Below are positions 24,103 through 33,900 of a stretch of DNA of 40,222 nt, in pieces. Under the pieces are notes generated by a model. The model worked only from the letters and a program-made list of their open reading frames with translations, had not been told where the DNA came from and made no database searches. This DNA is from Candidatus Chloroploca asiatica (GTDB lineage Bacteria > Chloroflexota > Chloroflexia > Chloroflexales > Chloroflexaceae). The position numbers and the translations under genes are program-made. Within the stretch, counting starts at the first letter, position 1. Each line of letters begins with the position of its first letter. The stretch is taken from positions 1 through 40,222 of the forward strand of contig NZ_LYXE01000114.1 of NCBI RefSeq assembly GCF_002532075.1, written 5' to 3'.

Positions 24103-27100
24103 ATGCTCTATCGTCGTTGCCTGCCGCTCGTACTGGTCATCCTGGTTGCCCTGGGGTTGCCCCTGCTAGTGCCCCAGGCTGCGTCGATGGCTGTGCCACC
24201 GGTGCTGAATAAATCACTGGTTCTCTCGTTGCCTGTTGTGCCGGAGTCGATCAGTTTGGATCTGCGTTCACCGACGGCGCTCGGGCTCAGCACCACCGCG
24301 CTGCCGCAGGTGGTTGCTGGTGGCAATACGACCTGTGTGATCAATCTCGCTGGGCAATTGTACTGTTGGGGTGCCTCTTCTAATGTGCCAGCCGACCTTG
24401 GTGTGATCAGCCAGGTTAGTATCGGACGTAGTAAGAACGATAGGAGTAGTTCTTTTCATATCTGTGCAGTTACGCTGGCAGGCGAGGTGCGCTGCTGGGG
24501 GGGTAACGGTTCGGGCCAGGCAACGGTACCGGACGACCTTGGCGCAGTGCGCCAGGTCAGTGCGGGTGGACATCACACGTGTGTGGTGAGGGCGGACGGG
24601 ATACTGCGCTGCTGGGGGGCGAACACTGATTTGAATGGCACCTATGTTGCTCAGGCGACGGTGCCGAGCGACCTCGGCGTGGTCAGTCAGGTTAGCGCAG
24701 GTGAATATCACACGTGTGTGGTGAGGGTAGACGGTACGGTGCGCTGCTGGGGGTTGACTAAGTACGGCCAGGCGATGGTACCGAGCAACCTTGGCACGGT
24801 GCGCCAGGTCAGTGCGGGTTGGTTTCACACCTGTGCGGTGACGACTGCTGGGGCGCTGCGCTGCTGGGGGGCGAACACTGATTTGAATGGCACCTATGTT
24901 GGTCAGGCGACGGTGCCCGGCGATCTTGGTGCAGTCAGCCATGTTAGCGCGGGTGCTGGTCATACGTGTGCGGTGACGACTGCTGGGGCGCTGCGCTGTT
25001 GGGGGTCGAACATTGATACTGATTGGGTTACGCGCAAGTATGTTGGTCAGGCAACGGTGCCGAGTGATCTCGGCGCAGTCAGCCATGTTAGCGCGGGTGA
25101 AGATCACACCTGTGCGGTGACGGTGGACGGGGCGCTGCGCTGCTGGGGAGGAAACTTGTATGGTCAGGCGACCGTGCCGGGCGACCTCGATGCGGTCAGC
25201 CAGGTCACCACGCGTTGGGGTGGCACCTGTGCGGTGACCGCAGGGGCGCTGCGCTGCTGGGGGGCGAATTGGTATGGACAGGCGGAGGTGCCGGCTGACC
25301 TCGGTGCGGTGCGCCAGGTGAGCGAAGGTGGCGAACACACGTGTGCAGTGACGACGGATGGGGCGTTGCGCTGCTGGGGGTACAACCGGTATGGTCAAGC
25401 GACGGTACCGGACGACCTTGGTGCAGTCAGCCAGGTCAGCGCGAGGGAATATCACACCTGTGCGGTGACGGCGGATGGGGCGGTGCGCTGCTGGGGGGAT
25501 AACGGTTCGGGCCAGGCAATGGTACCGGACGACCTTGGCGCGGTGCGCCAAGTCAGCACGAGTTCGTCACACACGTGTGGGGTGACGACGGATGGGGTGC
25601 TGCGCTGCTGGGGGTACAATCAGTACGGCGAGGCGACGGTGCCGGGCGACCTTGGCGCAGTCAGCCAAGTCAGCGCAGGCAAGTCGTACACCTGTGCGGT
25701 GACGACGGATGGGGTGCTGCGCTGCTGGGGGCACAACCAGTACGGCGAGGCGACGGTGCCGGGCGACCTTGGCGCAGTCAGCCAAGTCAGCGCGGGGGAA
25801 TATCACACCTGTGCGGTGACGACGAGTGGGACGCTGCGCTGCTGGGGGTGGAATGACTATTTTCAAGCGACGGTGCCAGGCGCTCTCGGTGCGGTCAACC
25901 AGGTCAGCGTGGGTGGGTATCACACCTGTGCGGTGACGGCGGATGGGGCGGTGCGCTGCTGGGGGAACAACTGGTACGGCCAGACGACGATTCCCCGCGA
26001 TCCGTTGAAGGTACGCGGCGCGGCGCTCCTGACTGGTCAGGTGACCCTGCATGGGCTCGGGTTGGCCGATGTCCGCATCACGGACGGGACGCGCACGGTA
26101 ACGACCACCGCGACGGGAGCCTACACGCTCACGGACGTACCCTATGGCACGTATGTCTTGACGCCGACCCTGGCAGGCTACACCTTTACCCCGGCGACCC
26201 GGATGATCACCGTGACCGGGGATCTCGATGGGCAAGACTTTGTCGCCACCCTGCAGACCTTCCCGGTTCGTGGGCACGTCACGGTGGATGGGGTCGGCCT
26301 GGCGGAGGTGGTGATCACGGATGGTACGCGCAGTGCCACGACCGATAGCACCGGGGCGTACACGCTCACGGACGTGCCGTATGGGACGCATGTGCTCACG
26401 CCGACGTTGGCGGGCTATACGTTCAGCCCGGTGACGCGGACGATCACGGTGACGGCAGCCCTGGCAGGCCAGGACTTCGCGGCGACGCTTCGCAATGTTG
26501 CACTGCCGCAGGTGATCGCTGGTGGCTATCGAACCTGTGTGATCAACCGCGCCGGGCAATTGTCCTGCTGGGGTCACAATTCTGATGTGCCGAGCGACCT
26601 CGGCGCGGTGCGCCAGGTCAGTCTGGGTTGGGGTCACATGTGTGCGGTGATGATGGACGGCGTGCTGCGCTGTTGGGGAAGGGACGACGACGGCCAAGCG
26701 ATAGTGCCGGATGAGCTCGGTGCGGTCAGCCAGGTCAGTGCGGGGAGCTATCACACCTGTGCGGTGACGACAGACCGGACATTGCGCTGCTGGGGGCGGA
26801 ACACTCAGAATGGCATCTTCATAGGCCAAGCGACGGTGCCGAGCGACCTCGGCGCGGTCAGCCAGGTCATCGCGGGCGATGCGCACACCTGTGCGGTGAC
26901 GGTGGACGGGGCGCTGCGCTGCTGGGGGAACAACGGCAACGGCCAGGCGACGGTGCCGGGCGGCCTCGGCCCAGTCAGCCAGGTGAGTGCAGGTACGTGG
27001 CACACCTGCGCGGTGACGACGGACGGGGCGCTGCGCTGCTGGGGGTACAACGGGAACGGCCAGGCGACGGTGCCGGACGACCTCGGCGTCGTCAGTCACG

Positions 27101-30100
27101 TCAGCCTGGGTTCGGATCACACCTGCGCAGTGATGGCGGGTGGGGCGCTACACTGCTGGGGGAGCAACCAGTATGGCCAGGCGACGGTGCCGGGCGACCT
27201 TGGCGCGGTGGATCAGGTGAGCTCGGGTAAGGAACACACCTGTGCGGTGACGGTGGCCGGGGTGCTGCACTGCTGGGGGAATAATAACCTCATGGGCGAG
27301 GTGACGGTACCAGGCGACCTCGGCGCGGTGGATCAGGTGAGCGCGGGTAAGGAACACACCTGTGCGGTGACGGTGTCTGGGGTGTTGCACTGCTGGGGGA
27401 GCAACGGAAATCGTCTGTACACAACTCGCCAGGCGACGGTGCCAGCCGACCTTGGTGCGGTGGATCAGGTGAGCGCGGGTGATGCGCATACCTGTGCGGT
27501 GACGACGGACGGGGTACTGCACTGCTGGGGGCAGTACCGAACGGTGCCGAGCGACCTCGGCGCCGTCAGTCAGGTCAGTGCGGGGAGCGCGCACACCTGT
27601 GCGTTGACGACGGATGGGGTGCTGCGCTGCTGGCCGGAGAACATCCACGACGGGGCAACGGTACCAGCCGACCTTGGTGCGGTGAGCCAGGTCAGCGTGG
27701 GTGGCTCGCACACCTGTGCGTTGACGACGGACGGGGTGTTGCGCTGCTGGGGGTGGAACCTGCCCGGACAGACAGACGTGCCAGACGTGCCGGGCGACCT
27801 CGGCGCGGTACGCCAAGTCAGCGTGGGGAATTCATACGCGTGTGCGGTGACGGCGGACGGGGCGCTGCGTTGCTGGGGATCCAACGCATACGGCAAGACG
27901 GATGTGCCGGGCGACCTCGGCGCAGTGGATCTGGTGAGTGCGGGTAGGGAACACACCTGTGCGGTGACGGTAAATGGTGTGCTGCGCTGCTGGGGATCTA
28001 ATGGGGCAAGCCAGGCAACGGTGCCGGGCGACCTCGGCGCAGTGACCCAGGTTAGCTTGGGTGAGATGCACACCTGTGCGGTGACGGTCGACGGGGTGCT
28101 GCGCTGTTGGGGATCGAACGAATACGGCCAGACGACGGTGCCACGTGATCCGTTGAAGGTACGCGGCATTGCGCTCCTGACTGGTCAGGTGACCGTGAAT
28201 GGGCTTGGGTTGGCCGATGTCCGTATCACGGACGGGACGCGCACGGTGACGACCACCGCAATGGGGGCCTACACCCTCACAGATGTCCCCTATGGGACGC
28301 ACGTGTTGACGCCAACCCTGGCGGGCTACACCTTTATCCCGGCGAACCGGACGATCACCGTGAGCGGCGATCTCGATGGACAAGACTTCGCCGCCACCTT
28401 GCTCACCTTCCCCGTGACGGGGCGGGTGACGCTGGACGGCGTAGGCTTGGCCGATGTGGTCATCACGGATGGCACCCGGAGTGCCACGACAGATAGCACG
28501 GGGGTATACACGCTCGCCGATGTGCCGTATGGCACGCACGTACTGACACCAACCCTGGCGGGGTACACCTTTACCCCGACGACGCGGACGATCTCCGTGA
28601 CCGAGGCGTTACGCAATCAGAACTTCGCGGCGACGCGGCTGACCTTCCCGGTGACGGGGCGGGTGACGGTGGATGGCGTCGGCCTGGCGGATGTCGTCAT
28701 CACCGATGGCACCCGGAGTGCGACCACCGACAGCACAGGGGCCTACACGCTCGCCGATGTGCCGTATGGCACGCATGGGTTGAGCGCAATGCGGGCGGGC
28801 TACACCTTCACGCCAGCGATCCGCACGGTGATGGTCACGGAAGCCCTGGCAGGCCAGAACTTTGCGGCGACGCGGCTGACCTTCCCGGTGACGGGGCGGG
28901 TGACGGTGGACGGCGTAGGCTTGGCCGATGTGGTGATCACGGATGGTACGCGCACCGCCACGACCGATAGCACGGGGGCGTACACGCTCGCCGAGTTGCC
29001 GTATGGTTCGTATGTGCTGACCCCAACGTTGGCGGGGTACACCTTCACACCAGCGCAGCGCACGGTGCTGGTGAGGCAAGCGTTGGGAGGCCAGGACTTC
29101 GCCGCGACGCAGCAGACCTTCTCGGTGACGGGCCGGGTGACAGTGGAGGGTGTGGGCCTCGCCAGTGTGAGCATCTCAGATGGGACGCGCACTGCCGCGA
29201 CCGACGCCAACGGCTACTATACTCTCAGCAGTGTTCCGGCGGGCATCTACACCCTCACGCCCTCGCGCAGCGGCTACAGCTTCAGCCCTACCAGCCTGAG
29301 TGTCACTGTCAGCAGCAGCCTCACCAACCAAGACTTCACGGCCACACTTTTGACCTATAGCGTGAGCGGGCGGATTACCAGCGGCGGCGTGGGGCTCGCC
29401 GACGTCACGGTCTCGAACGGCACTTACAGTGCTATCAGTGACGGTAGCGGGAACTACAACCTTAGTACTCTGCAAGCAGGAAGCTATACCCTGACCGCCA
29501 CCAAAGCCGGTTGTTCGTTTATCCCATCCTCAGTGCAGATCACGCTGCCACCGACGACGAGCGATCATAACTTCACGGCCATGTGCAGCACACCTGAAGC
29601 CACCTGGACGATGCTGCTGTATCTGGCGGGCGATATAGAAGATGGCGGGAAGCAGATAAATGCGTTTACCCTTGTACGAAACCGCTTGCGCCAACACTTC
29701 CGCAACTCCTCTGTGCGTATCGCCATTCAAATTGATGGCCCAGGCAGCAATGACACGCGGCGCTACCTCATCAGCCCGGGTACAGAAACGACTGCCCCTC
29801 AGGAAACAGAGATCCTTATTGATGAACAGGCAATGGATACGCCCCAATCCCTTGAGGCGTTCCTTCTCTGGGGACAGGAGCAACTCCCTGCGCAGTACTA
29901 CTACCTGGCAATTGCCAATCATGGCCAGGCCATTCAGGGGATCGCCTGGGATCATACCAGCGACCATCGCGATGGATCGCTCGACAACAATGCCTACCTT
30001 ACTCCGGTGGAGATCCGTCAGGCTCTGAGTGCCCCAGGAGTGGAGCCGATCGCAGTGTTGCACCTAGACGCATGCTCGATGAATCTGATCGAGGTGGCGT

Positions 30101-30876
30101 ATGAGGTGAGAAACCAAGCACGCCTGCTCATTGCATCGCAGTACATTAGCTGGAGCTACTATGCATATGACGAATATCAGCGCCTCATTACCTCAGCGAC
30201 GACCCCCGCCGATCTCGCCCGCGGGATCACCATATCCTATGCCAGCCGGGCTCGCGCTGACAAAAACCCATTTACGATCTCAGCCCTGGATTTACAGCGG
30301 GTTGAACCAGTAGCAGCGGCGGTAAATGCTCTCGCTGCCGAGTTGAAGGGGTTGGTCGATGCAGATCAGGGCTATGCAGTGCTCCTGGATGAGGTCTGGC
30401 GAGCAAGTCGCAAGTTTACCAGCAATCAGGACTATTTCAATAACGAAGACGACGAGTATATCGATCTGCTCGATTGGACCACGCGTATTCGGGCAACGAT
30501 CAGCACTCCTGGAGTGCAGACTCACGCGACCACGCTGATCACGGAGTTAACGGGGCCTCAGCCATTTATTCTGAAAGACGCAGCGTTTGCTCAGAGCAAT
30601 GCGTTGCGGCCCCAATGGGGTGGCGGGGCTTACATTGATTTGACGAATAGCTCTGGGGTCTCCATTTTTTACCCGCAACGCCACGATAGTGTCGCCTTTG
30701 ACCACTACATCAACGATCGCCTCTTTACCTTCAGCAAGGAGACTCGCTGGAAAGATTTCTTGCTCGCTGGGGTAGGGCCGCTGCCCCCGCCAGGGGAAAA
30801 CCTTCGGCCGCTTCCCGGCCCACTCGCGCCACTGGATGTAGAGTATCGGGTGTTCTTGCCGCTGACGATACGCTGA
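24103..30876 (+). CDS. giant secreted double RCC1-block protein with C11 clostripain-like protease domain
   Basis: This gene encodes 2257 residues. The ATG at 24103 follows GGAGG. The order is: signal peptide (1-30); RCC1 block of 14 repeats (about 67-636); two carboxypeptidase-regulatory-like domains (about 640-798); a second block of 14 RCC1 repeats (about 801-1353); six regulatory-like domains (about 1356-1827); a C11 peptidase domain (about 1833-2213); and a tail ending R-V-F-L-P-L-T-I-R. The protease has M-L-L-Y-L-A-G-D, His1940 in A-N-H-G and Cys1991 in L-D-A-C-S-M, the clostripain dyad. Such enzymes cut after Arg or Lys and are often secreted and self-processed. The next gene starts 37 bases downstream, suggesting an operon. 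The protease portion has less extreme GC than the repeats. Confidence 0.85.
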   Translation: MLYRRCLPLVLVILVALGLPLLVPQAASMAVPPVLNKSLVLSLPVVPESISLDLRSPTALGLSTTALPQVVAGGNTTCVINLAGQLYCWGASSNVPADLGVISQVSIGRSKNDRSSSFHICAVTLAGEVRCWGGNGSGQATVPDDLGAVRQVSAGGHHTCVVRADGILRCWGANTDLNGTYVAQATVPSDLGVVSQVSAGEYHTCVVRVDGTVRCWGLTKYGQAMVPSNLGTVRQVSAGWFHTCAVTTAGALRCWGANTDLNGTYVGQATVPGDLGAVSHVSAGAGHTCAVTTAGALRCWGSNIDTDWVTRKYVGQATVPSDLGAVSHVSAGEDHTCAVTVDGALRCWGGNLYGQATVPGDLDAVSQVTTRWGGTCAVTAGALRCWGANWYGQAEVPADLGAVRQVSEGGEHTCAVTTDGALRCWGYNRYGQATVPDDLGAVSQVSAREYHTCAVTADGAVRCWGDNGSGQAMVPDDLGAVRQVSTSSSHTCGVTTDGVLRCWGYNQYGEATVPGDLGAVSQVSAGKSYTCAVTTDGVLRCWGHNQYGEATVPGDLGAVSQVSAGEYHTCAVTTSGTLRCWGWNDYFQATVPGALGAVNQVSVGGYHTCAVTADGAVRCWGNNWYGQTTIPRDPLKVRGAALLTGQVTLHGLGLADVRITDGTRTVTTTATGAYTLTDVPYGTYVLTPTLAGYTFTPATRMITVTGDLDGQDFVATLQTFPVRGHVTVDGVGLAEVVITDGTRSATTDSTGAYTLTDVPYGTHVLTPTLAGYTFSPVTRTITVTAALAGQDFAATLRNVALPQVIAGGYRTCVINRAGQLSCWGHNSDVPSDLGAVRQVSLGWGHMCAVMMDGVLRCWGRDDDGQAIVPDELGAVSQVSAGSYHTCAVTTDRTLRCWGRNTQNGIFIGQATVPSDLGAVSQVIAGDAHTCAVTVDGALRCWGNNGNGQATVPGGLGPVSQVSAGTWHTCAVTTDGALRCWGYNGNGQATVPDDLGVVSHVSLGSDHTCAVMAGGALHCWGSNQYGQATVPGDLGAVDQVSSGKEHTCAVTVAGVLHCWGNNNLMGEVTVPGDLGAVDQVSAGKEHTCAVTVSGVLHCWGSNGNRLYTTRQATVPADLGAVDQVSAGDAHTCAVTTDGVLHCWGQYRTVPSDLGAVSQVSAGSAHTCALTTDGVLRCWPENIHDGATVPADLGAVSQVSVGGSHTCALTTDGVLRCWGWNLPGQTDVPDVPGDLGAVRQVSVGNSYACAVTADGALRCWGSNAYGKTDVPGDLGAVDLVSAGREHTCAVTVNGVLRCWGSNGASQATVPGDLGAVTQVSLGEMHTCAVTVDGVLRCWGSNEYGQTTVPRDPLKVRGIALLTGQVTVNGLGLADVRITDGTRTVTTTAMGAYTLTDVPYGTHVLTPTLAGYTFIPANRTITVSGDLDGQDFAATLLTFPVTGRVTLDGVGLADVVITDGTRSATTDSTGVYTLADVPYGTHVLTPTLAGYTFTPTTRTISVTEALRNQNFAATRLTFPVTGRVTVDGVGLADVVITDGTRSATTDSTGAYTLADVPYGTHGLSAMRAGYTFTPAIRTVMVTEALAGQNFAATRLTFPVTGRVTVDGVGLADVVITDGTRTATTDSTGAYTLAELPYGSYVLTPTLAGYTFTPAQRTVLVRQALGGQDFAATQQTFSVTGRVTVEGVGLASVSISDGTRTAATDANGYYTLSSVPAGIYTLTPSRSGYSFSPTSLSVTVSSSLTNQDFTATLLTYSVSGRITSGGVGLADVTVSNGTYSAISDGSGNYNLSTLQAGSYTLTATKAGCSFIPSSVQITLPPTTSDHNFTAMCSTPEATWTMLLYLAGDIEDGGKQINAFTLVRNRLRQHFRNSSVRIAIQIDGPGSNDTRRYLISPGTETTAPQETEILIDEQAMDTPQSLEAFLLWGQEQLPAQYYYLAIANHGQAIQGIAWDHTSDHRDGSLDNNAYLTPVEIRQALSAPGVEPIAVLHLDACSMNLIEVAYEVRNQARLLIASQYISWSYYAYDEYQRLITSATTPADLARGITISYASRARADKNPFTISALDLQRVEPVAAAVNALAAELKGLVDADQGYAVLLDEVWRASRKFTSNQDYFNNEDDEYIDLLDWTTRIRATISTPGVQTHATTLITELTGPQPFILKDAAFAQSNALRPQWGGGAYIDLTNSSGVSIFYPQRHDSVAFDHYINDRLFTFSKETRWKDFLLAGVGPLPPPGENLRPLPGPLAPLDVEYRVFLPLTIR
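24310..26010 (+). repeat. 14 RCC1-type repeats (second block)
   Basis: Fourteen C-W repeats start with T-T-C-V-I-N-L-A-G-Q-L-Y-C-W-G and end with T-T-I-P-R-D-P-L-K-V-R. Some blades carry insertions, for example N-T-D-L-N-G-T-Y-V. Confidence 0.85.
26510..28160 (+). repeat. 14 RCC1-type repeats (third block)
   Basis: Fourteen C-W repeats start with R-T-C-V-I-N-R-A-G-Q-L-S-C-W-G and end with T-T-V-P-R-D-P-L-K-V-R. Repeat 10 has C-W-P in place of C-W-G and several blades have L-H-C-W. It is a separate copy of the block design, joined to the previous block by two regulatory-like domains. Confidence 0.85.
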
Positions 30877-30913
30877 CGGTCACACATGTTCGATTGGTGC
30901 CCTGGAGGGAGTA

Positions 30914-33900
30914 ATGCATCTATTCCGTCGCTCACAGCTCTATCTCATGGCAGCCCTGCTGCTTACGCTGCTGCCGATCACGGGGCTACCGGCGCAGGCT
31001 GCCGCCGAGGCTCCCTGGCAGCCCGCTGCGCCTGTGGCCCGTCGCGATCACACCATAGCGGCCGCTGCGAATCGTGTCTTTCTCTTTGGGGGCTTCGCGG
31101 CCAGCGGCACCCAACGCCACCTCAATGATCTCTGGAGCTGGGACGGCAGCACATGGAGGCTGATTGCCCAGGAAGGGCCTCCCCCACGACGACGGGCCGC
31201 CATCGCCTACGATGCAGCCCGGGGCGAGTTGGTGCTCTTTGGCGGATGGAATGGCAACAGCGAGCTTGGCGACACCTGGATCTGGAATGGGGCAAGCTGG
31301 AGCCAGCGCATCCTGACGCCAGCCCCCCCGGCACGTCAGTACCATGCGATGGCCTACGATGCGGCCCGTCAGCAGGTAGTGCTCTTTGGGGGCAGCGGTG
31401 GCGGTGAACTGAGCGACACCTGGATCTGGAATGGGGCAAGCTGGACCAAGCATACCCAGACGCAACTTCCTTTGGCTCGCCAGCAACACGCTTTGGCCTA
31501 TGATGCCGTGCATGCACAGGTAGTGCTCTTTGGGGGTCTGAGCGGGAGCACACGCCTGGAAGACACGTGGGTGTGGGACGGCACGAGTTGGGGTTTGCAA
31601 GCATCAGTAGCGGGCCCCGCAGCCCGCACTGGGCTTGTGTTGGCGACCAGTGCGCGTGGCGTGCTCCTGTTCAGCGGCGATGATGGCACTAATCTGCGGA
31701 ACGACCTCTGGGAGTGGGATGGGGAGGCGTGGAGACAGGCGACAGACAGCCCTGGGCCTGCGGCCCGCGTCGGAAGTGCTGGGGCTTTTCTCGCCGATAA
31801 CCAACAGGTTATCCTCTTTGGAGGCAGCGGGATGAGCAGCCTCCTTGCCGATACCTGGGCCTGGGATGGCGTGACATGGTCGATCAAACCAGGCCAGCTT
31901 ACCCCCTCCGTACGCAGCCAGCATGCACTTGTCGATGATACCGCGCGCGGGCAGATCATGCTCTTTGGCGGGACTGACGGGAACAACGCCCTCGCCGACA
32001 CCTGGACTTGGGAGGCGGCGGCTGGCTGGCAGCAGCGCACCCCCGGGCAGGCCCCCAGCCCCCGCTTCGGCCACGCCCTGGCGTATGACCCACTGCGTGA
32101 ACGCGTGATCTTCTTTGGAGGGTTCAATACGACCAGCCGTAATGACACCTGGGAGTGGGATGGACTGACCTGGATCCAGCGAGCACCACCCCGATCACCG
32201 CCACCACGCTGGGGCCACACGCTGACGTATGACACGGCGCGCGGGCGGCTCCTGCTGTTCGGCGGTGCCTCCAGCACGACTGGCTTTTACAGTGATCTCT
32301 GGGAGTGGGACGGCACGACATGGACGCAGCTTACCACATCCCAACCGCCTCCCGCTCGCCGCAATCACGCGGCGACCTATGACAGTCTGCGCAGCCGCCT
32401 GATCATCGTTGGCGGCTACCAACTTAGTGGCAGCACGCCCACCTACTTTGATGACACCTGGGAGTGGGATGGCGCGACCTGGATCGAGCGGAACCCCCTT
32501 ACTAGACCACCGGGCCGCTTCGGGCACACCTTGGTCTATCAGCGGGCCCAGCGGCGCACGATCCTGGTCGGCGGGAGCGGGGCTACGACTATCCCTGATA
32601 CCGTGTGGGCGTGGGATGGCATCAACTGGCAGCCGCTCAATGCGGGCTCCGTCCCCCAGGCCCGCTCATTCCACGCTAGCACCTACCAGTCCGCGACATG
32701 CCGAACGCTGCTCTTTGGCGGCATGGGCAGCGAGGCACTGGCTGATACGTGGCAGCAGACAGCAGCTGTCTGTACGCCGGCCCCGACAGCACAGATCGAT
32801 AGTCTCGACCCCAACCCCGCCAACCGCAGCGAGGACACGATCACTCTGATCGGGAGCGGTACTGTGGCCCTGGGCACTGGGCTGAGCATCACTAGCTATC
32901 GCTGGCTACTCGATGGGCGCACTATGCTAGGCAGTACCGCCATGATTACCGTAAGCGGCTCCACCCTGGCTGTTGGCAACTACACCGTATCAATGGAAAT
33001 CCAAGATAGCGCTGGCGTGTGGTCATCGCCCGTGACACGTACCCTGCAGATTATCGACCACCCAAATCTAACGGTAAGCCTGGAGGATATCTCGGCCACA
33101 CTGGTTAGCGGGGAACAGACTGAACGAACGCTGACGATCGGCAATACAGGTGGGAGTCCACTCAACGTCCAACTCAGCCTCATGGTGGGCGCCGCTGCAA
33201 CAGCAAGTATGGGTGAGTACCCGACACCGGAGCGCACGACGATCAGCCTCCCGCGCGTCTCTAGTTTGACTCCAGGGCTCGACCCGCGACTGCGCCCCTT
33301 TGTGACAGCGCAAAGCTCGGGCCATGCAACCTTTCTCATCTTTATGGATCGGGTCGCCGATTTGGCACCGGCCTACCAAATCACAAACTGGCGTGATCGG
33401 GGTCGCTTCGTAGTTCAGCGACTCCAGCAGGTCGCCACCGAGAGTCAGACCAGCATACTCGCCTACCTCCAACATCAGCAGGAGTTAGGTGCCGTAAGTA
33501 GCTATCGCTCGTTCTACAGCCTGAATGCCGTCGCGGTCACTGGCGATGCAGAGACTCTCCGTCATCTGCTGACCGAACCCACCATCATTGCAATCACTAT
33601 CAGTGAGGTGTTTTCACTCCCAACAGCCGCACTTGCACCAGCCCAGGTCGTGGCTCAGACGAGTGGTGTGCGCTGGAACATTAGCCGCATCGGTGCTGAT
33701 CGAGTCTGGACCGAACTGGGACTGCGGGGCGAAGGAGTGGTTGTCGGTGGGCTCGACACGGGGGTGGCCTATGAGCACCCGCTCTTGCGCCAGAATTATC
33801 GGGGTCTCCAGCCTGACGGCAGCTACGACCACACGTATAGTTGGTTCGACCCTACTGATACGTTTCCGAATAGTCCTGGCGACAACCAGGGGCATGGTAC

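Noticed and set aside
25567-27120. Long minus-strand open frames across the RCC1 blocks
   Set aside because: Regular codon periodicity of the repeats keeps the complementary frame open. The antisense product is a His/Arg/Pro-rich repeat without a start signal.
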